64,000 nt of DNA, taken from Lewinellaceae bacterium (GTDB lineage Bacteria > Bacteroidota > Bacteroidia > Chitinophagales > Saprospiraceae). The DNA lies in NCBI GenBank assembly GCA_020636225.1, contig JACJYI010000002.1, positions 434,001-498,000 of the forward strand, given 5' to 3'. Both the position numbers and the translations under genes were made by a program. This document shows, in pieces, positions 1 to 8,566 of this stretch. Numbering within the stretch: position 1 is the stretch's first letter; every line of letters starts with the position of its first letter. The notes beneath the pieces were generated by a model, which was not told where the DNA came from, did no database searches, and saw nothing but the letters and a program-made list of their open reading frames with translations.

Positions 1-335
1 CCCGGGCTTTTGTCCAGACAACTGATCACAACCTTCTTGATCCGTTCACGAATGATCAGATCCGTACAGGGGGGTGTTCGTCCATAAACGCAACATGGTT
101 CCAGGGTCACAAACAAGGTACTGTCTGGAATGAAGTCTTGATCTTCAGGACGAACGGAGCGCAATGCCATGACTTCGGCATGAGGCTGGCCATATGCCGC
201 ATGAAATCCTTCACCAATGATCCTGTCCCTGTAGACCAGAACGGCACCCACCCCGGGATTGGGTGACGTGTCGCCCTCGGCAAGTCGGGCCAGATCCAGC
301 GCGCGTCTCATGTAGGTTTCCTGGTTCATATTCAT
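1..335 (-). CDS. ribD: RibD, riboflavin biosynthesis deaminase (5' part, cut by window edge)
   Basis: N-terminal 111 residues of the bifunctional deaminase/reductase that converts 2,5-diamino-6-ribosylamino-pyrimidinone phosphate in riboflavin synthesis. The cytidine-deaminase-like zinc site is visible as HAE (His52, Ala, Glu54) and PCCVYGRTPPC (Cys81 and Cys90). Family members usually read PCSHxGxTPPC, so the usual Ser-His is Cys-Val here; this is an oddity seen in the sequence, with unknown effect. The gene runs leftward off the window, so the reductase domain is not visible. Translation can begin at the ATG at 335 or the in-frame ATG at 329. It is divergent from accD. Confidence 0.9.
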   Translation of the reverse strand, partial: MNMNQETYMRRALDLARLAEGDTSPNPGVGAVLVYRDRIIGEGFHAAYGQPHAEVMALRSVRPEDQDFIPDSTLFVTLEPCCVYGRTPPCTDLIIRERIKKVVISCLDKSP

Positions 336-756
336 TGGATAGGGGAATCCTGGATACTGCCGCAATATCGGAATTCTATTGTGTCCTTGTCCGGGGCAGG
401 GAAGTACTCAAGCATAGGACCGGTCCCGGCACCACCTACAGACATTGAGCAATTCGAATCCTGGTATGGGTCCAGGTCTCGTATCTGATTTTGAAAGCAA
501 ATAGATAATATTGAATAGTGCAATTAAAAGAAAATCAATAACATGTATGACTATATTAGAGTAAGTTTGTTTTGTGTCATGTGGCGTGAAGTGAGATTTG
601 GTTTTCGGGTTCAGTCGGGGGCCACTTCTGCCAGGAATGGTAAAACAGGATGGTCAGGGTACCGTTCCTCATTCGGTTCATTCTACCGCGGAGCATAGGA
701 TGAGGTATGCCAGAAATTAGTAATTTTGCCCTGATTGCTAAAAATCAGGCCACTGT
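336..756. other. Intergenic region between ribD and accD with possible structured leader
   Basis: No convincing gene is seen in these 421 bases. A perfect -7 element TAAGTTTG lies at 562-569 on the plus strand without a clear -33 element. It is followed by two back-to-back potential hairpins: 582-633 (arms TGGC..GAAGTG and CACTTC..GCCA) and 634-668 (arms GGAATGGT and ACCGTTCC, one G-U pair). A second perfect -7 element directly precedes accD and is listed separately. The hairpins may be chance; they are recorded because the region is unusually long for this compact genome. Confidence 0.4.
721..749 (+). promoter_or_regulatory. Putative accD promoter -7 element and leader hairpin
   Basis: TAATTTTG at 721-728 matches the Bacteroidota -7 consensus TAnnTTTG exactly. 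No good -33 TTTG is seen. Immediately downstream a 7-bp hairpin (CCTGATT 730-736 with AATCAGG 743-749, loop GCTAAA) would sit at the very 5' end of the transcript and end 7 nt before the accD ATG at 757. Confidence 0.55.
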
Positions 757-1608
757 ATGGGATGGTTTAAACGGTTGAAAGAGGGAATCACGACGGCTAC
801 CAAGCACAAGAAGGAAGCTCCGGATGGAATCTGGTACAAGTGCGAGGTATGCAAGGAAGCCTCAACGATGAAGGAGATGAAGGAAAATGTCTTCATTTGC
901 CCTCATTGTGATGCTCATACGCGGATCGGCTCACATGATTATTTTGACATCTTGTTTGATGGGAAGTACGATGTGCTTTGGGATAATCTCACGGCCGTCG
1001 ATACGCTGGAATTCGTGGATATGAAACCCTACACCCAGCGGTTGGAGGATGCAGTTCTCAAGACGGGTTTGAAAGAATCCATTTCTGTTGCAGAAGGAAA
1101 GGTGAACAAGCGCCCACTGGTGGTTGCGGCGATGGATTTTCACTTTATCGGGGGGTCCATGGGGGCCGTCGTTGGCGAAAAGATCGCACGTGCAGTGGAT
1201 CATTGTATCGACCATCAGATTCCATTGTTGATTATCTCAAAGTCGGGGGGCGCCCGGATGATGGAATCGGCTTTTTCACTGATGCAAATGGCCAAGACCT
1301 CAGCCAAGCTGTCCCAGCTGGCCGCTGCAAAGATCCCATTCCTGTCACTGATGACCGATCCGACCACCGGGGGCGTCACCGCCTCATTTGCCATGTTGGG
1401 GGATATCAACATGGCCGAACCGGGAGCGCTGATCGGTTTTGCCGGCCCACGAGTGATCCGGGAGACGATCAAACAGGATTTGCCAGAAGGTTTTCAGAAT
1501 TCAGAATTTCTTCTGGATCATGGATTTATGGACTTTATCGTCCATAGGAAGGAATTGAAGGAGCGGATTTCTGACCTGCTGCTCTTGTTTGGGAACGCAG
1601 CCGCCTGA
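757..1608 (+). CDS. accD: Acetyl-CoA carboxylase carboxyltransferase subunit beta (AccD)
   Basis: Beta subunit of the carboxyltransferase that moves the carboxyl group from biotin carboxyl carrier to acetyl-CoA, giving malonyl-CoA for fatty acid synthesis. The 283-residue length is normal for the family. The N-terminal zinc ribbon is complete: Cys29, Cys32, Cys48 and Cys51. The crotonase-fold core contains GGSMGAVVGEK (around residues 129-139) and the glycine-rich SGGARMMES segment. The start is the ATG at 757, giving the usual MxWF/I N-terminus. It stands alone between divergent ribD and convergent bshC; the alpha subunit is not in the window. Confidence 0.97.
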   Translation: MGWFKRLKEGITTATKHKKEAPDGIWYKCEVCKEASTMKEMKENVFICPHCDAHTRIGSHDYFDILFDGKYDVLWDNLTAVDTLEFVDMKPYTQRLEDAVLKTGLKESISVAEGKVNKRPLVVAAMDFHFIGGSMGAVVGEKIARAVDHCIDHQIPLLIISKSGGARMMESAFSLMQMAKTSAKLSQLAAAKIPFLSLMTDPTTGGVTASFAMLGDINMAEPGALIGFAGPRVIRETIKQDLPEGFQNSEFLLDHGFMDFIVHRKELKERISDLLLLFGNAAA

Positions 1609-1656
1609 CCTGTTCGACCTGAGTCGGGTATGGTTTTCAGATAGTCCGATTCTTCG

Positions 1657-3270
1657 CTAGAATCGATAGCATACCATCGCGAAGTCCAGCGGTGTGAAGG
1701 CTTCCAGAAGATCGTCTATCCAGCCGTATCCGTAGCGCGCCATCCAGGATAAAAAGCTTTCATTTCGTTCCTGAAGTTGGCCTTCAGGCATCAGGCGGTC
1801 ATAGATACCCCGGATTTGATTGACCTCACGTTCATGGATCTGTTTCAGGCCTCGGGTCATCTTTCCTTCCAGTGCCTGGAGGAGTTTATCCATCTGCACC
1901 TCCGCTGATTCAGCGCTCCGTTCCAATGTAGGTTCGATAGCAGCACATTTGGCCTTTACCTGTTTCATCAATTCCCGAAGAGCCTCCCTTTCTGCGTCGA
2001 GGTCTCCTGGCACATTGGCCATTTCATGTACGAATTGCTGCAGCAATGCTTCCTGAGGTTGAAAGAAAGCCTGCAGGGGAAGGCCCAGTTTCGTCAGTTT
2101 TTGTTGCGTCCATTCATCGACCAGCAGTCCGGAATGGCGTCTGACCAGGATAGGAAAGGGGAGGTGGAGGGATTGAAACAGATCCGTCAGTTGCACCCAA
2201 TAGGCCAGCTCACCAGCACCACCGACAAAGGCCAGATTGGGCAACATGGTCTCCTGGAGCACGGGGCGGAGATTGACGTTCGGACTGAATCGTTCCGGAT
2301 GTTCCTGCAACTCAAGAAGGATCTCGGTTCTTGTCCAGGCATATTGCTGATCCACAGTCCGATAGTTTTCGGGAGAATCGGATTCGATCCGTTCACGTCG
2401 ATGGCCATCCAGATAGAAGAGATTGATATCACGCACATGCGCTTGTTGGGTAAAACCGACTTTTTCGAGCCTGTGAATGGTCTGTTCAATGATGGGTTTG
2501 GCGAAGCCCTGGGTCAGTTCTTGCTCGAAGATCTGTATGCAGGCCTGTTTCGCCAATTGGTGATCAAGATCGATGACGACCAGTCCAAGTCTTCCCAGGA
2601 GATGGTGAAGGAATCGGAAAGTGGACTGACCGTAGGAAGCCCCAGGCTTGTAGCTTTCTTCCAGCAAATGGAGCACCTGGTTCCCAAAGGGAAGAGGCGT
2701 AAAGATTTCCTTCAGCTGTTCGATCAGTTCGGGGATGTTGCCAGCATCCATTCGTCCGACCGGGCCACCCTTTGCGTCAGATTCCCAACTCATGGTTTTC
2801 CCCAAAAGACGGATATGCCGAACCTCCTCATAATCGTGATCCTCGCTGCCCAGGACAAAGACGGGAACCACCCGTTGATCCGGGAGCCAGGATTCGGCCT
2901 CTCTGGCCAGGCGAATGGCGCTCAGGGCTTTGTAGAGAAAATAGAGTGTGCCCCCGAAAAGCAGAGGTTGATGAGCTGTCGTGATACTGACGGCATGGCC
3001 GTGAGCCAGATCATGGATGTTCTTTGCCAGGGCATCGGGGAGATCCAAGCCATGATACTGTTGCTCCAGAATGGATGCCAAGCGGCCCCGATGGGTATAT
3101 GAGGAGATTTTTTCCCGAAGCATATCATCAAAGGCCCCTTTGGTGGGTGGATGCGGCAGGATGGCGTCCAGCGATGGGTCGAGTCGGCTGAACTGTCGAT
3201 CAAAGGAGGAGAAGAATTCCAGTTCGGAGATTGGAAAACGGAGGAGGGATGTCAGGGGTCCTGTTGGCAT
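1657..3270 (-). CDS. bshC: BshC, putative cysteine-adding enzyme of bacillithiol biosynthesis
   Basis: 537 residues, the usual BshC length. BshC proteins are assigned to the last step of bacillithiol synthesis, addition of cysteine to glucosaminyl-malate. Family hallmarks seen are TTAHQPLLFGGTLYFLYK near residue 95 (family form TGHQPGLFTGPLY) and VPVFVLGSEDHDYEE near residue 135 (family form VPVFWMASEDHDFEE), a Rossmann-like core followed by a long helical C-terminal half with coiled-coil character. The start ATG is at 3270. It is divergent from selU, with a perfect dyad in between. YtxJ at 18991 is a second bacillithiol-linked protein, which supports use of this thiol by the organism. BshA and BshB are not in the window. 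Confidence 0.93.
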   Translation of the reverse strand: MPTGPLTSLLRFPISELEFFSSFDRQFSRLDPSLDAILPHPPTKGAFDDMLREKISSYTHRGRLASILEQQYHGLDLPDALAKNIHDLAHGHAVSITTAHQPLLFGGTLYFLYKALSAIRLAREAESWLPDQRVVPVFVLGSEDHDYEEVRHIRLLGKTMSWESDAKGGPVGRMDAGNIPELIEQLKEIFTPLPFGNQVLHLLEESYKPGASYGQSTFRFLHHLLGRLGLVVIDLDHQLAKQACIQIFEQELTQGFAKPIIEQTIHRLEKVGFTQQAHVRDINLFYLDGHRRERIESDSPENYRTVDQQYAWTRTEILLELQEHPERFSPNVNLRPVLQETMLPNLAFVGGAGELAYWVQLTDLFQSLHLPFPILVRRHSGLLVDEWTQQKLTKLGLPLQAFFQPQEALLQQFVHEMANVPGDLDAEREALRELMKQVKAKCAAIEPTLERSAESAEVQMDKLLQALEGKMTRGLKQIHEREVNQIRGIYDRLMPEGQLQERNESFLSWMARYGYGWIDDLLEAFTPLDFAMVCYRF

Positions 3271-3287
3271 GAGTGTAAAAATGCAAA

Positions 3288-3304
3288 GAACATCCAGAAT
3301 GTTC
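3288..3304. promoter_or_regulatory. Perfect dyad GAACAT-N5-ATGTTC, candidate operator
   Basis: GAACAT (3288-3293), spacer CCAGA, ATGTTC (3299-3304). It lies in the 69-bp gap between divergent bshC and selU. It is centred about 32 bp upstream of the selU -7 element, over the expected -33 position, and about 26 bp upstream of the bshC start. A single regulator bound here could affect both genes. This is inference from position and symmetry only; the regulator is unknown. Confidence 0.45.
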
Positions 3305-3327
3305 AGAAAGCCCGAGGATTGTCACCG

Positions 3328-3335
3328 TACCTTTG
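3328..3335 (+). promoter_or_regulatory. selU promoter -7 element, implies leaderless mRNA
   Basis: TACCTTTG matches TAnnTTTG exactly and ends 4 nt before the ATG at 3340. It decides the start: the open frame extends upstream to 3151, into antisense bshC, but those codons would precede the promoter. Confidence 0.65.
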
Positions 3336-3339
3336 TCCT

Positions 3340-4374
3340 ATGCCTGAGATCCTTGGTGCAGCCCCGTTTCTGTCGGCCAGTGCAGACGACCTGATCATTC
3401 TGGATGTTCGTTCACCAGCGGAATATGCGCATTCCCATATTCCGGGTGCCCTGTCCTTTCCTCTTTTTTCTGATGAAGAACGACATCAGGTGGGATATCT
3501 CTACAAGCAAGTGTCTCAGACAGCAGCCATGATGAAAGGACTGGAGTATGTCGGTCCGAAGATGTCCTACTTTCTTGAACGGGCGATGGAACTGAGTCCG
3601 CAGAAAGAGGTGGGAGTATATTGCTGGCGGGGCGGAAAACGGAGCGAGAGCATTGCCTGGTTGCTGGATCAGGGCGGATTCAAGACGACATTGCTGAAAG
3701 GAGGATACAAGGCCGCCAGGCGATATTTTCTCAACCAGCTCGAACGGCCCTGGAAGCTGATCCGTCTGGCAGGCAGGACCGGATCGGGAAAGACCAGGAT
3801 CCTGGATGCATTGAAGCAACACGGTGAACAGGTACTCGATTTGGAAGGGATGGCGAATCATCGAGGTTCGGCATTCGGGCATTTGGGGCTTGGTGGACAG
3901 CCCAGCAACGAGTATTTCGAAAATCAGATCGGCTACCAGCTTGACCAATGTCTTCCCGAACGTCCGATTTGGGTCGAAGATGAGAGTCGGCATATCGGCC
4001 GGCTCACCCTTCCGAAGCCTTTCTGGGAGCAGTTTCAGCAAGCTCCGGCGATTTTTATGGATGTGCCTGCAGAAATTCGTGTCCAGGAGATCCTGAAGGA
4101 ATACGGCATCCAGGAGCTACGGGGTTTGCGGGATTCCTTTCATCGGATCAGCAGAAAGATGGGACCCCAGCTGGTCAAGGAAGCTATTGAGCTTCTGGAC
4201 CGGGAGGACCTGGAAGGGGCAGCCAGGCTGGCGTTGGCTTATTATGACCGGACCTACGATTATCATCTCAGGAATCATACAACCGGTCCGGTGATCAACG
4301 AAGAAGTTACTTCACTCGACTATGGTCGGATCGCTGACCGAATGATCGAGATCCGACAACAAATAATGACCTGA
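3340..4374 (+). CDS. selU: tRNA 2-selenouridine synthase (SelU/MnmH)
   Basis: 344 residues. Replaces the sulfur of 2-thiouridine at tRNA position 34 with selenium using selenophosphate, through a geranylated intermediate in characterised members. The N-terminal rhodanese domain carries the catalytic cysteine in YCWRGGKRSESIAWLL (Cys95). The C-terminal P-loop domain has GRTGSGKT at residues 145-152. The start at 3340 is chosen because a perfect -7 element ends 4 nt upstream and the preceding codons lie over bshC and have no family similarity. The stop shares one base with the selD start (TGATG), so the two genes are translationally coupled: the donor and the user of selenophosphate are made together. 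Confidence 0.96.
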   Translation: MPEILGAAPFLSASADDLIILDVRSPAEYAHSHIPGALSFPLFSDEERHQVGYLYKQVSQTAAMMKGLEYVGPKMSYFLERAMELSPQKEVGVYCWRGGKRSESIAWLLDQGGFKTTLLKGGYKAARRYFLNQLERPWKLIRLAGRTGSGKTRILDALKQHGEQVLDLEGMANHRGSAFGHLGLGGQPSNEYFENQIGYQLDQCLPERPIWVEDESRHIGRLTLPKPFWEQFQQAPAIFMDVPAEIRVQEILKEYGIQELRGLRDSFHRISRKMGPQLVKEAIELLDREDLEGAARLALAYYDRTYDYHLRNHTTGPVINEEVTSLDYGRIADRMIEIRQQIMT

Positions 4375-5414
4375 TGGAAACAGAACGCTTGACGTTGTAC
4401 AGTCATGGTTCAGGATGCGGATGCAAGATCGATCCTGCCATCCTCAACCGTATCCTGGCTGGAAATGAATCTGAACCAGATGATCCTCGTTTGCTGGTCG
4501 GGAATACCTTTCGGGATGATGCCGCGGTGATTGATCTCGGGGACGGGACTGCGCTGATCAGCACGACGGACTTTTTCATGCCCATCCTGGACGATCCATT
4601 TGATTTCGGACGGATCGCCTCTGCCAACGCCATCAGTGATATTTATGCCATGGGCGGTCATCCCTTGATGGCTGTCGCGATACTGGGATGGCCAGTCAAT
4701 CAACTGGCTCCGGAACTCGCCAGCCGGGTGATGGAGGGCGCTCGATCCATTTGTCGTGAAGCGGGAATACCGCTGGCAGGTGGACACAGCATCGATTCGG
4801 TTGAGCCGTTCTTTGGTCTGGCAGTCAATGGACGTGTGAACATCGATCACATCAAGCGGAATGCGGGTGCCCAGGCTGGCGACCTGATCTACCTGACCAA
4901 GCCTCTGGGCATCGGGATCATGACGACTGCCAACAAACTGGACAGGATTCGCGAAGGTGACCTGGAAAAAGTCCGGGATGTGATGATCGGCTTGAACCGG
5001 ATGGGGGAGGCCCTGGGAGAGCAGGAATGGGTCCATGCATTGACGGATGTGACCGGGTTTGGGCTGATCGGGCATTTGCTGGAGATCTGCAGGGCAAGTG
5101 ATGTTTCTGCAGTCCTGGATCTGCACGCGATACCCCTGATTGATCAGGAGGCACTGAGGTACTATCTACGGATGCAATGCGCTCCTGCAGCTGCGGAAAA
5201 GAATTGGGCCAGTTTTTCAGGAGAGGTGAACCAGATCAGCAAGGAGAGCCAGGCGCTCCTGTCCGATCCCCAGACGAGTGGAGGCCTTCTGGTTTGTGTG
5301 GCCCCGGATGCAAGGCAGGATTTTGAGCGTTTGGCCCATTCATATCACCTGACATTGCGGTCCATTGGTTCTGTGCAGTCCTTATCACAACCACTCATCA
5401 CGGTAGCGGAATGA
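4374..5414 (+). CDS. selD: Selenide, water dikinase / selenophosphate synthase (SelD)
   Basis: 346 residues. Makes selenophosphate from selenide and ATP. The catalytic loop GSGCGCKI is complete: Cys15 and Lys18 correspond to Cys17 and Lys20 of E. coli SelD, so the enzyme uses Cys rather than selenocysteine. AIR-synthase-like fold motifs are visible, including NTFRDDAAVIDLGDGTALI, DIYAMGGHP and TDVTGFGLIGH. It directly follows selU with a one-base overlap. No selA, selB or selenocysteine tRNA is in the window; the pairing suggests that tRNA selenouridine is the purpose, though other selenium genes could lie elsewhere. Confidence 0.97.
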   Translation: METERLTLYSHGSGCGCKIDPAILNRILAGNESEPDDPRLLVGNTFRDDAAVIDLGDGTALISTTDFFMPILDDPFDFGRIASANAISDIYAMGGHPLMAVAILGWPVNQLAPELASRVMEGARSICREAGIPLAGGHSIDSVEPFFGLAVNGRVNIDHIKRNAGAQAGDLIYLTKPLGIGIMTTANKLDRIREGDLEKVRDVMIGLNRMGEALGEQEWVHALTDVTGFGLIGHLLEICRASDVSAVLDLHAIPLIDQEALRYYLRMQCAPAAAEKNWASFSGEVNQISKESQALLSDPQTSGGLLVCVAPDARQDFERLAHSYHLTLRSIGSVQSLSQPLITVAE

Positions 5415-5457
5415 GAAGGTCATAGCCAGGTCGGTTGATGGCCTCGCCCCCTGCAGT

Positions 5458-6087
5458 CTAGAAGACAAATCCGAGGGATGTGACGACCCGGCTTGGCCGG
5501 TTGCTGAGTTGGTAATGCTGGTTGTAAAAGGTCAGGTGATCCCCATAACGAAAGAAATTTCCTTCATACCGAAGGTCCAGGTTGAACCTCCAGATATCGA
5601 ATCCCAGTCCGGCCTGCCAGCCCCAGGTCAAATCCTCCCATTTTTCGCTGATGCCATTGATAGTGGCCAGTTCAGATGAACTGTTCAGGAAGACATGGCC
5701 AACTGGGCCAGCCTGGATGTTCAGGATCCCGAAGTCATAGCCAAGCATGAAAGGAATGTCCAGATACTGGAAGGTCTCCTTGAGAATGGCGTCCTTCAAA
5801 GGAGATGAGAAATCGTAACTGGTGGTGTTGGAATTGATCAGGACTTCCGGTTGAATGAAGAATTTCCCGATATAAGCCTTGAGGTAGGCCCCCAGGTGGA
5901 TTCCGTATTTGGCCTCCTGGATCTTCAGGGCGAAGGCTTCCAGGCCCTGTTCATCCAGGACGTTGATCTCATTGGAATTGGTCAGCTGGGTCGAATGAAA
6001 CCCCGCCTTGATGCCGAGGTTGACCTGTGCCACGATCCAGAATGGGGCAAGCATCAGGATAGAAAGGGCGATGGAACGTATCAACAT
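5458..6087 (-). CDS. Outer-membrane beta-barrel protein (PorT-like/OMP_b-brl family)
   Basis: 209 residues. The N-terminal stretch MLIRSIALSILMLAPFWIVA is a signal peptide ending in AQ, and the remainder shows alternating polar and aromatic strands typical of an eight-stranded outer-membrane barrel (LGIKAGFHSTQL near the start, FNLDLRYEGNFFRYGD near the end), finishing in an aromatic Phe as barrel proteins often do. A near-consensus -7 element TATATTCG (6100-6093) ends 5 nt before the ATG. No specific function can be given. It is convergent with selD and divergent from engB. Confidence 0.72.
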   Translation of the reverse strand: MLIRSIALSILMLAPFWIVAQVNLGIKAGFHSTQLTNSNEINVLDEQGLEAFALKIQEAKYGIHLGAYLKAYIGKFFIQPEVLINSNTTSYDFSSPLKDAILKETFQYLDIPFMLGYDFGILNIQAGPVGHVFLNSSSELATINGISEKWEDLTWGWQAGLGFDIWRFNLDLRYEGNFFRYGDHLTFYNQHYQLSNRPSRVVTSLGFVF

Positions 6088-6215
6088 AGGAACGAATATA
6101 CCAGTAGAACGACAATACGGGCGGACGGCCTGCCGAGTTGCAGGGAAATAAGAGAACGTTAACCAAGGCAGCTTCGTCCGGGAGGATTCCGTGTCTCCCT
6201 TTGCTGAAAGGGTCC

Positions 6216-6223
6216 TACCTTTG
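6216..6223 (+). promoter_or_regulatory. Putative engB promoter -7 element
   Basis: TACCTTTG, an exact TAnnTTTG match, 52 nt upstream of the engB ATG at 6276. A TTTG at 6200-6203 is too close (12 nt) to serve as a standard -33 box. Confidence 0.5.
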
Positions 6224-6275
6224 GGCGGTTATCCAGGGGTCAATCATGTGCTGATCTCTAAATGGCCATTTTTAC

Positions 6276-6857
6276 ATGGAATGCAGGTTTATCGGCAGTT
6301 TTCCCGGTGTTGACAAGATGCCCCCTGATGGTCTTCCTGAGTTTGTATTCATCGGCCGTTCCAATGTGGGCAAGTCATCGCTGATCAACATGCTGGTGGA
6401 TCAAAAGAACCTGGCACATACCTCCTCCATGCCGGGGAAAACCCAGATGGTCAATCTCTACCAGGCTGGGGATCAGTTCAATATTGTCGATCTTCCCGGA
6501 TATGGTTATGCCCGATTGTCCAAGAAGCACCGGAATTCTCTTCAAAAGATGATTCGGGACTATCTGGAAGAACGGAAGGCTCTTTTCCTGGTTTTTCTGC
6601 TGTTGGACAGCCGTGTGGCGCCCCAGCGCCTGGATATGGAGATGTTGAACTGGCTGGGGGAGCACGGTATACCCGTGACCTTGTTGTTTACCAAAGTGGA
6701 TAAGCTGAAACCTCTGGAGTTGAAAGCGAATCAAGCCCGGTATGAGGAAGAGATCCTACGCTCCTGGGAGGTTATGCCTTCCTCATTTATGACTTCCTCC
6801 CAGACAGGGGAGGGGAGAGAACCGGTTTTAGGGTATATTGCATCTTGTCTTTCCTGA
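6276..6857 (+). CDS. engB: Ribosome biogenesis GTPase YsxC/EngB
   Basis: 193 residues. GTPase of the TrmE-Era-EngA-EngB group, needed for large-subunit ribosome assembly. All nucleotide-binding motifs are present: G1 GRSNVGKS (27-34), G3 DLPG (72-75) and G4 TKVD (139-142). The N-terminus CRFIGSFPGVDKMPPDGLPE is the typical EngB lead-in, which supports the ATG at 6276. It is followed within 12 nt by an acyltransferase gene and then an exonuclease gene on the same strand, probably one transcript. Confidence 0.96.
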   Translation: MECRFIGSFPGVDKMPPDGLPEFVFIGRSNVGKSSLINMLVDQKNLAHTSSMPGKTQMVNLYQAGDQFNIVDLPGYGYARLSKKHRNSLQKMIRDYLEERKALFLVFLLLDSRVAPQRLDMEMLNWLGEHGIPVTLLFTKVDKLKPLELKANQARYEEEILRSWEVMPSSFMTSSQTGEGREPVLGYIASCLS

Positions 6858-6869
6858 TCGTTGAGTGGC

Positions 6870-8555
6870 ATGAGATCCGACTATCACAAGTACCCTCCCA
6901 TCGAACCAGATATTCGCCAATGGCCGGTTTATCGACTCAGCCAGGACCGCGATCATTTTATCCGGCAGATGCGGACGTCCGTCTTCAACCAGTTGACCGC
7001 CAACCAGACAAAATCTGTCAAGGCATTGGTTGACAGGGCTTTGTATATGGAGCGTTCCCGAATAAAAGACAATCCATGGAAGGTCGATCCTCCAGATGAG
7101 CGTCTGTTCTGGTCAAAGGTCCGCAAGCGAATGGCCAGTGCTGTGGAGGAAGACAATCACGAGACGGAGTATGACGTCCTGCAGGAGATCATTCATCGAT
7201 ATGCCCGGGAGATCGTAGGTACATTTCAGATCAATACCTTCTTGTTCGCCCGGAGATTTCTCACCTTCTTTTTCAGTCGACTTCTCAATACCCTGAAGGC
7301 AGGCTCTCTGTTTGGCAATCGCTATCAATTGCATGACCAGTTGAATGTGGTCGGGGAATTTGAGATGGTCAGATCATTGATGAAAAAGGGTACGGTGATC
7401 ATTGTTCCGACCCATTCCTCTAACCTGGATTCCATCCTGATCGGGTATATGCTGGATGCTATTCTTGGGTTGCCGAGTTTTTCATACGGGGCAGGACTGA
7501 ACCTTTACAACACCGGCTATATTGCCTATTTCATGAATCGGCTGGGTGCCTACCGGGTGGATCGCAGGAAGAAGAACCTGATCTATCTCGAGACACTGAA
7601 AAGTTTTTCCAGATTGTCGATTGAGCGAAAGGTGAACAGCCTGTTTTTTCCAGGCGGGACCCGATCCCGTTCCGGGCAGATTGAACCCAAATTGAAGATT
7701 GGCCTCTTGTCAACAGCAGTTGAAGCGCAACGGTCCAATTTTCAGAAAGGACAGGAGGACAAGATATTCATCGTGCCCTTGAATGTATCGTACCACTTTG
7801 TTCTTGAAGCGAACAGCTTGATCCACCAGCACTTGCGACAGGAGGGGAAGGAGAAGTATATCACCAGCTCACGAGATGATTCCTATAGCATTCGAAAGAA
7901 CATCAAGTTCATTTGGAAACTTTTCCGGAATACCTCCCAGATCACCTTCTCTTTTTCTCGGCCCATGGATGTCCTGGGAAACCTTGTAGATCAGGATGGG
8001 GTGAGCTATGATCAGCAACAGCGTCCCATTCATGTGCGGGAGTATTTCCGGCTGGGAGAGGAGATCACCGCTGATCTCCAGCGGGAATCTCAATACAGCA
8101 AGCATCTGGCTGAACGTATTGTCCAGTGCCTGTACGCCGATAATGTCGTCCTGAGCAGTCATTTTGTGGCCTATCTGGCTTTTGAGATCCTGCGGAATGA
8201 ACATCCGGGCATGGATGTGTTCGGGATCATCCAGCTACCGGAAGAAGAATACACCTTTGACTGGGACAGCCTGGTCAACGGTGGTCGTGAATTGCAACAG
8301 GCATTGATCCACTACAGAAACCAGGAAAAGGTCCGGTTGTCCGACATATTGCTTCAGGACATAGAAGTACTGCTTGCGGACGGTATCAAGAATATCGGCA
8401 TCTTTCATGCGGAGAAACCATTGTATCAGGATAAGAAAGGGAAAGTCAGAAGCCAAAGCTTCAAGCTTCTTTACTTTTATCACAATCGATTGGAAGGATA
8501 TCAACTGGAGGATAAGGTCCAATGGAATCGATTACAGCTTTCGATCGCTGATTAA
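6870..8555 (+). CDS. PlsB/PlsC-type glycerolipid acyltransferase
   Basis: 561 residues from the ATG at 6870; a TTG at 6861 would add three residues and is less likely. The acyltransferase core holds the catalytic HxxxxD box as HSSNLD (His182 to Asp187) and the substrate-binding FPGGTRSRSG (260-269), both as in glycerol-3-phosphate acyltransferases. About 170 residues precede the core and about 290 follow, far more than in a simple PlsC (about 250 residues), so a PlsB-like glycerol-3-phosphate acyltransferase is more likely than a lysophosphatidate acyltransferase. A membrane-associated role in phospholipid synthesis is inferred. It follows engB and precedes an exonuclease gene. Confidence 0.85.
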   Translation: MRSDYHKYPPIEPDIRQWPVYRLSQDRDHFIRQMRTSVFNQLTANQTKSVKALVDRALYMERSRIKDNPWKVDPPDERLFWSKVRKRMASAVEEDNHETEYDVLQEIIHRYAREIVGTFQINTFLFARRFLTFFFSRLLNTLKAGSLFGNRYQLHDQLNVVGEFEMVRSLMKKGTVIIVPTHSSNLDSILIGYMLDAILGLPSFSYGAGLNLYNTGYIAYFMNRLGAYRVDRRKKNLIYLETLKSFSRLSIERKVNSLFFPGGTRSRSGQIEPKLKIGLLSTAVEAQRSNFQKGQEDKIFIVPLNVSYHFVLEANSLIHQHLRQEGKEKYITSSRDDSYSIRKNIKFIWKLFRNTSQITFSFSRPMDVLGNLVDQDGVSYDQQQRPIHVREYFRLGEEITADLQRESQYSKHLAERIVQCLYADNVVLSSHFVAYLAFEILRNEHPGMDVFGIIQLPEEEYTFDWDSLVNGGRELQQALIHYRNQEKVRLSDILLQDIEVLLADGIKNIGIFHAEKPLYQDKKGKVRSQSFKLLYFYHNRLEGYQLEDKVQWNRLQLSIAD

Positions 8556-8566
8556 CGCTGTCAGGC

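Noticed and set aside
2026..3102. Long plus-strand open frame opposite bshC (358 codons)
   Set aside because: It is fully antisense to a well-recognised gene, has no recognisable domain or promoter, and mirrors bshC codon usage.
3288..3304. LexA/SOS box
   Set aside because: The half-sites are GAAC and GTTC, but separated by nine bases rather than four, and neither flanking gene is an SOS gene.
4374..5414. Possible selenocysteine-containing SelD
   Set aside because: The active-site codon is TGC (Cys15) with no in-frame TGA, so no selenocysteine is needed.
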